NCBI GenBank assembly: GCA_963575745.1
Contig: CAUYUJ010016882.1
Coordinates: 857,382-879,881, forward strand
DNA: 22,500 nucleotides
DNA from: Prorocentrum cordatum
Lineage: Eukaryota; Sar; Dinophyceae; Prorocentrales; Prorocentraceae
Reading direction: 5' to 3'
A model generated the notes under the pieces. The model did no database searches. It saw only the letters and a list, made by a program, of their open reading frames with translations, and had not been told where the DNA came from. The stretch's first letter is position 1, and each line of letters begins with the position of its first letter. The translations under genes and the position numbers were made by a program. This document shows positions 17,845-22,500 of the stretch, piece after piece.

Positions 17845-18410
17845 CGGAACGAATGAAAAAACAGCCCGCCGCAGTCGCCGAACTTTTGACTTGTGTCAGT
17901 GAACGTAGTTTGCGTCGCGGGTGGGTCGCGAGCTCTCCGCCTCCACCTAGAAGGAATTCAAGAACAGCCCGCCGCAGGCGCCGAAAATATTGATTTGTAC
18001 ACTGAACGCGGTTTGGAGGTTCTCCACCTGGAGCGAATGCAAAAGAAACCCGCCGCAGGCGCCGAATTTTTGGCTTGTTCAGTGAACGTAATTTGGCTCT
18101 CCACCTCCACCTGGAAGGAATTCAAAAACAGCTCGCCGCAAGCGCCGAAAATATTGATTTGTACACTGAACGCGGTTTGGGTCGCGGGTGGGTCGCAGGT
18201 TCCCCACCTGGAACGAATGCAAAAGAAGCCCGCCGCAGGCGCCGAAAATTTTGGGTGGGTCGCGGAATGGGTCGCGGGTGGGTCGCGGGTTGATCGCGGT
18301 GGGTCGCGGGTGGCTCGCGGGCGCGGTTTTGGGGTCGCGGATGGGTCGCAGGTTCTCCACCTGAAACGAATGCAAAAGAAGCCCGCCGCAAGCGCCGAAA
18401 AGTTTGGGTG
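17845..18410. repeat. Degenerate ~80-100-bp minisatellite of alternating A and B units
   Basis: Six copies of CCCGCCGCAGGCGCCGAAAA (with variants) start at 17865, 17968, 18049, 18132, 18229 and 18382. The lead-in comes in two forms: AAGGAATTCAAGAACAG (form A, copies 2 and 4) and CGAATGCAAAAGAA (form B, copies 3, 5 and 6). A-B pairs therefore repeat at about 164-180 bp. Copies are followed by TTGATTTGTACACTGAACGC or a related block. Later copies have the 11-bp GGGTCGC array inserted between them. Confidence 0.88.
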
Positions 18411-18720
18411 GGTCGCGGAATGGGTCGCGGGTGGGTCGCGGGTGGGTCGCGGAATGGGTCGCGGGTGGGTCGCGGGTGGGTCGCGGGTGGGTCGCGGGTG
18501 GGTCGCCGGTGGGTCGCGGGGGGGTCGCCGGGGGGGTCTCGGGGTGGGTCGCGGGCGGGTCGCGGGGTGGGTCGCGGGTGGGTCGCGGGTGGGTCGCGGG
18601 TGGGTCGCGGGTGGGTCGCGGGTGGGTCGCGGGGTGGGTCGCGGGTGGGTTGCGGGTGGGTCGTGGGTGGGTCGTGGGTGGGTCGCGGGGTGGGTCGCGG
18701 GTGGGTCGCGGGGCGGGTTC
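18251..18720 (+). repeat. 11-bp TCGCGGGTGGG tandem array with G-quadruplex pattern
   Basis: Roughly three dozen copies of an 11-bp unit, interrupted once near 18350-18410 by a copy of the larger minisatellite. Each pair of units gives GGGTGGG, TCGC, GGGTGGG, which fits the G3-N1-G3-N4-G3-N1-G3 rule for a strong quadruplex. Variants such as GGGGTGGG and TCGTGGG are mixed in. Plus-strand translations give a repeating VAGGSRVGRGW peptide in every frame that is open; this follows from the repeat and is not evidence of a gene. Confidence 0.93.
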
Positions 18721-18730
18721 GTGTGGGACG

Positions 18731-18985
18731 ACGACAACAACAGACTACAAACAACACACAACAAACAACAAACAACAACAAACAAAAAAAACAACAAACA
18801 ACAAACAACACACACCACACACCAAACAACAAACAACAATCAACAAGCAGCAAACAACAACCAACAAACAACGAACAACAACAACAACACACAACACACA
18901 ACACAACAACAGAGACAACAACAACAGCAACAGCAACAGCCACAACAATAGCAACAGCAACAACAACACCAACAACATTAAAAAT
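18731..18985 (+). repeat. Degenerate (CAA)n tract, A/C strand bias
   Basis: The plus strand is built almost only of A and C (ACAACA, CAAACA, CACACA, CAGCAA). It begins within about 10-15 bp of the end of the G-rich array. Confidence 0.95.
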
Positions 18986-19060
18986 CATCATCGCGGAATT
19001 CCACTTCAGCCACGCACCCAGGGACAGTGAATGACCGTTCGGTTCAGCTCCCTCACTCTG

Positions 19061-19541
19061 ATATATGGATGTGTGTATGCATGTATGTATGTATGCCTAT
19101 ATGCATGTATGTATGCATGCATGCATGCATGTAGTTATGTATGTATGTATGTATGCATGCAGTCATGCATGCATACATACATGCATGCATGCATGCATCT
19201 ATGCATGTATGTATGCATTTATGCATGTGTGTATGTATGCATGTATGTATGTATGTATGTATGTATGTACGTACGTACGTACGTACGTGTGTATGTTTGT
19301 ATGTATGTATGTATGTATGTTTGTATGTATGTATGTATGTATGTATGCATGTATGTTTGTATGTATATATGTATGTATGTATGTTTGTATGTATGTATGC
19401 ATGTATGTATGTATGTATGTATGTATGTATGTGTGTACGTGTGTATGTATGTATGTATGTATGCATGTATGTAGGTAGGTAGGTAGGTAGGTAGGTAGGT
19501 AGGTAGGTAGGTATGCGTGCATGCGTATGTATGTATGTATG

Positions 19542-19575
<34 letters not shown>
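19061..19575 (+). repeat. Composite (TATG)n, (GTAG)n and (AT)n microsatellite
   Basis: TATG and CATG units run from 19061 to about 19469, with a TACG run near 19268-19288. GTAG units fill 19470-19513, TATG returns, and AT dinucleotides fill 19546-19575. Long frames on both strands read as Met-Tyr-Val-Cys or His-Thr-Tyr-Ile repeats and are artefacts. Confidence 0.97.
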
Positions 19576-19576
<1 letters not shown>

Positions 19577-19582
19577 CGCAAC

Positions 19583-19598
19583 CGTGCCTCGAGGCACG
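19583..19598. repeat. Perfect 16-bp palindrome CGTGCCTCGAGGCACG
   Basis: Self-complementary without a spacer, immediately after the AT tract. Confidence 0.95.
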
Positions 19599-19739
19599 AA
19601 GTGGAGTGCTCCCAAGGCTTCTCGAATCTCTGTATTCTACATTACGTATTGACATAGTTCCCTCAAGGGCAGGAGCCTAACATATCACATCGGTCCCGCT
19701 GGCTCTCGCGCTTCTCGGGCTTCTCCATGCGCGACCATT

Positions 19740-20130
19740 TCAGAGGCCCGAAGGCCTCCACGACGGGCAGACGGTCCAAAATGGCCCTGGGTCGCCCACA
19801 TATCACTCCAAGATGCCCATGATGGCCCACAGACGGCCCAAGAGGACCCCAATACGCTCCAAGGGCTCCAGGAGGCCCCTTAAAAAGGTCCTGAGATGCC
19901 AAAATCATGGAACCTCCTGTGGTTTTTGGCTGATTTGTGTGCTCTCGCCTTTTCGGCCTTTCGGTACTCCAAGGCGGCCAAGAGGCTCCCACAGATCGCC
20001 TGAAGACGGCCCAAGAAACCCCCGAGAGCGCCCCCAGACGGCTCAAGATGGCCCCAAGACGGCCCAAGAGGCCCCGAAGACGGCGCAATATGGCGCCAAG
20101 GGGGGCCCAAGAAAGGCCCCAGAAGGGGGA
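19740..20130. repeat. CAAGA/GGCC motif array with ~10.6-bp period
   Basis: A degenerate motif, CAAGA followed about 5 bp later by GGCC, recurs along both halves of this segment. In the right half I place the start of successive motifs at 19970, 19979, 19991, 20002, 20012, 20023, 20034, 20044, 20055, 20065, 20076, 20086, 20097, 20108 and 20119: 14 steps over 149 bp, close to one turn of B-DNA. The left half (19809 to 19869) shows steps of 9-11 bp. Between them, 19880-19965 is ordinary sequence. A 174-codon minus-strand frame (19663-20187) reads as Leu-Gly-Arg repeats and probably only reflects the motif. Confidence 0.8.
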
Positions 20131-20275
20131 ACACGAACCGACATTTCGAGCCTTTCGCCTCAATATGGCCCCTGAGACCGCCAGCAAGCCCCCTGTGAGA
20201 TCACCACAAGCTCCAGGAGGCCACCACCCCCAACACTCGGCGCCGTCGATCAGAGCCTAAGGGTCTCCCCTCCCC

Positions 20276-20440
20276 CTAGCCCCCCCTCCTCCCGACCCCC
20301 CCCCCCCACCTCCCCCTTCCCATGGGGGGGGGTCCAACCCCCCCCCTCCCCGGGAAAGGAGTTGGAGATTCTAGCTCCCCCAATTGTTTCTCTTCTGGCT
20401 TCCCGGGGAAGGGGGGGGCGTTGAACCACCCGACCCCCTC
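20276..20440. repeat. Poly-C/poly-G hairpin region
   Basis: Nine G (20324-20332), TCCAA, then nine C (20338-20346) form a perfect hairpin. C-runs precede it and a further G-run near 20412 is followed by TTGAACCACCC. The same G-run followed by TTGAACCACCC occurs near 22087-22115. No gene was found here or in 20441-20600. Confidence 0.85.
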
Positions 20441-20599
20441 TCTCTCCTCGGTGCTGGTTCTGGGCGCCTGCGCTGGCGGCTGCCGGCAGCACCAACGGCA
20501 GCCGCAGCGACGATGACCAGGGAGAGCCCAGAAACCGTCAGGGGAAAATACAAATTGCCATATCGAGCCTCCGCTTCCCAAAAGCCAAACCCTTAGGAA

Positions 20600-20645
20600 G
20601 TTCCAAGAGACGCCCAAGAGGCGCGCAAGAGCCCTCATACATGCT
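20600..20645. repeat. Small patch of the ~11-bp CAAGA motif
   Basis: CAAGA starts at 20604, 20615 and 20626 with GCCC or GGCG between. It is the same motif as at 19740-20130. Confidence 0.65.
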
Positions 20646-20713
20646 CTTCGGGCGCCACCCAGTGGAACTGCAACCCAGAGGCAAAACACGGTGACGGGAA
20701 GACCCGAAGGCCA

Positions 20714-21788
20714 CGCCACCACCACCCACCACCACCACGACCACCGCAACCACCACAACCACAACCACAACCACCATTACCCACCACCACCACAACCACC
20801 CCCACCACCAGAAACCACCGCACAACCACCACCACCACAACCAACACCACCACCACCACAACCCACCATTACCCACCACAATCACCACACCACAACCACC
20901 ACAACCCACCACTACCCACCACAACCACCACAACCACCACAACCACCACCATAAACCACCACACCACCACCAGCACCAGCACCAGCACCGCTACCACAAC
21001 CACCACCACAAATCACTACACCACCACCACCAACAAGACCACCACACAACCATCACCACCACAACCACCACCACCACCACCACAACCCACCACCACCACC
21101 ACCACCACCACCAGAACAACAGCCCACCACTACTTCAAGCGCCACCGCAATCCACCACACCACCACCACCAACGCCACAACCACCACCAACACAGTCACT
21201 ACCACAACCCACCACCACCACAAATCACCAAACCACCTCACCACCACCACCACCACAATCCACCACCACACCACCACCACCACCACCGTCACGACCACAA
21301 CCAACCACACCACCACCACCACCACCGTAAACACCACCACAAGAACTTACTACCACCACCACCGCCGCCACCACCACCACAAACCACCACACCACAACCA
21401 CCATCACAACCGCCACAACCACCACCAGCACAAACCACCACCACCAGCACGACGAATTTCCCCACCACCACCACCACAACCACCACCACCATGACAAAAC
21501 ACCACACCACCACCACAACCACCAGCACCGCTACCACCACCACCCCCACCACCGCCACTTCAACCACGACGACAAACCGCCACACCACCACCGCCACCAA
21601 CACCACCACCACAACCCACCACCACAACTACCACTACAACCACAAACAACCACACCACCGCCACCACCACCGCCGCTACCACATCGACCACCACAACCAC
21701 CACCACCAGCAACAACCACCACACCACCACCACCACCTCCATCACAACCGCCACCACCACTACCACCACAACCCACCACCACCACAAC
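20714..21788 (+). repeat. 1.07-kb degenerate (CCA)n tract
   Basis: ACC and CAA triplets with very few G or T on the plus strand. The minus strand is TGG-rich, which allows two-tier G-quadruplexes. Open frames on both strands are His/Thr/Pro or Trp/Val/Gly homopolymer-like and are artefacts. Confidence 0.97.
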
Positions 21789-21865
21789 CTCAGAGAGGCC
21801 CCGAGACGCCCAAGGGGCGCCCACGAGGCTCTACAAATGCCCCACAAAAGCCCCCGAGAGCCCCT
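21789..21865. repeat. Second flank patch of the 10-11-bp CGAGA/CAAGG motif
   Basis: Motif starts at about 21792, 21802, 21811, 21822, 21834, 21844 and 21855, with GCCC or GGCC between, directly after the CCA tract. Confidence 0.65.
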
Positions 21866-22186
21866 CGTCCTCGTCGACGCTCCCCGCCGCCGCCGCCAGC
21901 CGCCGCATGCGCCGGCGCCCGGCCAGAAAAACTAAACCATCGTCTTCAACGACGCTCCCCGTCGCCGCCAGCCCGCCGCCGGCCCGAGGAGAGGGAAAGA
22001 GGAAGAGCAGGGGAGGAGCGAAGGAGAAGGCGGGAAAGGAAGGAAAAAAGGGTTTGAATCCCGCGCCCCCTCCGTAACGGAAGAGAGGGGGGGGGATGAT
22101 TTGAACCACCCCCCCTTCAGTCCATGGGGGGGAGGCGGTTCCAAACTCCCACCCCCTCGTCCAAACGACCACAGAACGCGTTCTTT
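21866..22186. repeat. GC-rich dispersed-repeat-like segment with G/C-run hairpin
   Basis: A CCG-rich part (21890-21990, with GACGCTCCCCG near 21878 and again near 21950) and a purine-rich part (21985-22050) lead into nine G (22087-22095), a 13-base interval and seven C (22109-22115), then CCATGGGGGGG. Minus-strand frames of 85-113 codons cross it without protein character. GGGTTTGAATCCC near 22050 resembles a tRNA T-arm, but no tRNA can be folded around it. Confidence 0.6.
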
Positions 22187-22216
22187 CACTACTACTACAC
22201 TAATACCTCTACTACA

Positions 22217-22302
<86 letters not shown>

Positions 22303-22343
22303 GACTACCACTACTACCACTACTACAACAAATACTACTACTA

Positions 22344-22374
<31 letters not shown>

Positions 22375-22500
22375 GGCGACTACTACTACTACTACTACTA
22401 CGACTACTACGACTACTACTGCTACTACTACTACTACTACTACTACTACTAGGACTACTACTACGACTACTACTACTACTAGTACTACTTCTACTACTAC
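22187..22500 (+). repeat. (CTA)n microsatellite, continues past the window
   Basis: ACT triplets with CGA and CCA variants up to the last base. Confidence 0.97.

Noticed and set aside
16757-17902. 381-codon plus-strand open frame
   Set aside because: It joins a TATG tract, a TGTC tract and the CCT/TCG tract; the protein is poly-Cys-Val, then poly-Ser and poly-Pro.
17893-18951. 352-codon plus-strand open frame and its reverse-strand counterparts
   Set aside because: The frame follows from the 11-bp and CAA repeats, which lack stops. The VAGGSRVGRG peptide recurs in several frames.
19663-20187. 174-codon minus-strand frame rich in Leu, Gly and Arg
   Set aside because: Its periodicity is that of the 10-11-bp DNA motif and it spans the unrelated insert at 19880-19965. 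It is kept as a repeat, not a gene.
22040-22075. tRNA T-arm-like GGGTTTGAATCCC
   Set aside because: No anticodon or D arm and no acceptor pairing within the right distance.
1-22500. Search for dinoflagellate spliced-leader copies, CRISPR arrays and rRNA genes
   Set aside because: No stretch matching the spliced-leader core CCATTTTGGCTCAAG or its complement was seen. Repeats have no conserved-repeat and unique-spacer pattern, and no rRNA signature was recognised.

Overview
This window looks like nuclear DNA of a dinoflagellate. It is GC-rich and very dense in simple repeats, and it carries decayed retroelement protein segments. The reading of these as a dinoflagellate LINE-like lineage (Prorocentrum, Polarella or Symbiodiniaceae type) comes from remembered family motifs and was not searched. 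I see no intact host gene, no rRNA, tRNA, spliced-leader copy or CRISPR array, and no bacterial-style operon.

Layout. 1-5490: a degraded non-LTR (LINE-like) retroelement on the minus strand, running off the left edge. In transcript order it has a coiled-coil N-terminus, an apurinic-type endonuclease with the N, E, DWN, D and H motifs still readable, a linker with an in-frame 267-bp tandem duplication, a reverse transcriptase with FVDD, and a post-RT region. It is broken by frameshifts and at least one in-frame TAG. 5490-7130: GGA/CCT tracts in inverted arrangement, a possible GC3-rich exon, an exact 83-bp x 4 minisatellite and a 207-bp foldback structure. 7130-8160: a decayed plus-strand coding relic, first RRM-like and then coiled-coil-like. 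8160-9350: mostly unassigned, with a perfect 22-bp palindrome and an 11-bp-arm stem-loop.

9355-10310: a nested satellite of about 200 bp units, each built of 41-bp subunits that start CTCGAGAC, running into a (GAT)n tract. 10840-11160: diverged, inverted relatives of the 83-bp repeat. 11740-11975: small palindromic repeats and a short terminal-inverted-repeat-like structure. 12240-13650 (minus): the RNase H and C-terminal Cys-rich portion of a second retroelement fragment. 13650-16250: largely unassigned.

16250-22500: a large repeat province. It holds TATG/TACG/TGTC tetranucleotides, a CCT/TCG tract, an alternating A/B minisatellite of about 80-100 bp, an 11-bp G-quadruplex-type array, a CAA-rich strand-biased tract, more TATG and AT, a patch of CAAGA/GGCC motifs with a hand-counted period of about 10.6 bp, a 1.07-kb (CCA)n tract flanked on both sides by the same two sequence types, and (CTA)n to the right edge.

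The genes do not work together as a system. The retroelement pieces explain the protein-coding signal, and the rest is repeat architecture. The most unusual observations are the helically phased motif array, the G-quadruplex array followed at once by strand-biased DNA, the foldback, and the 83-bp family found twice in opposite orientations.
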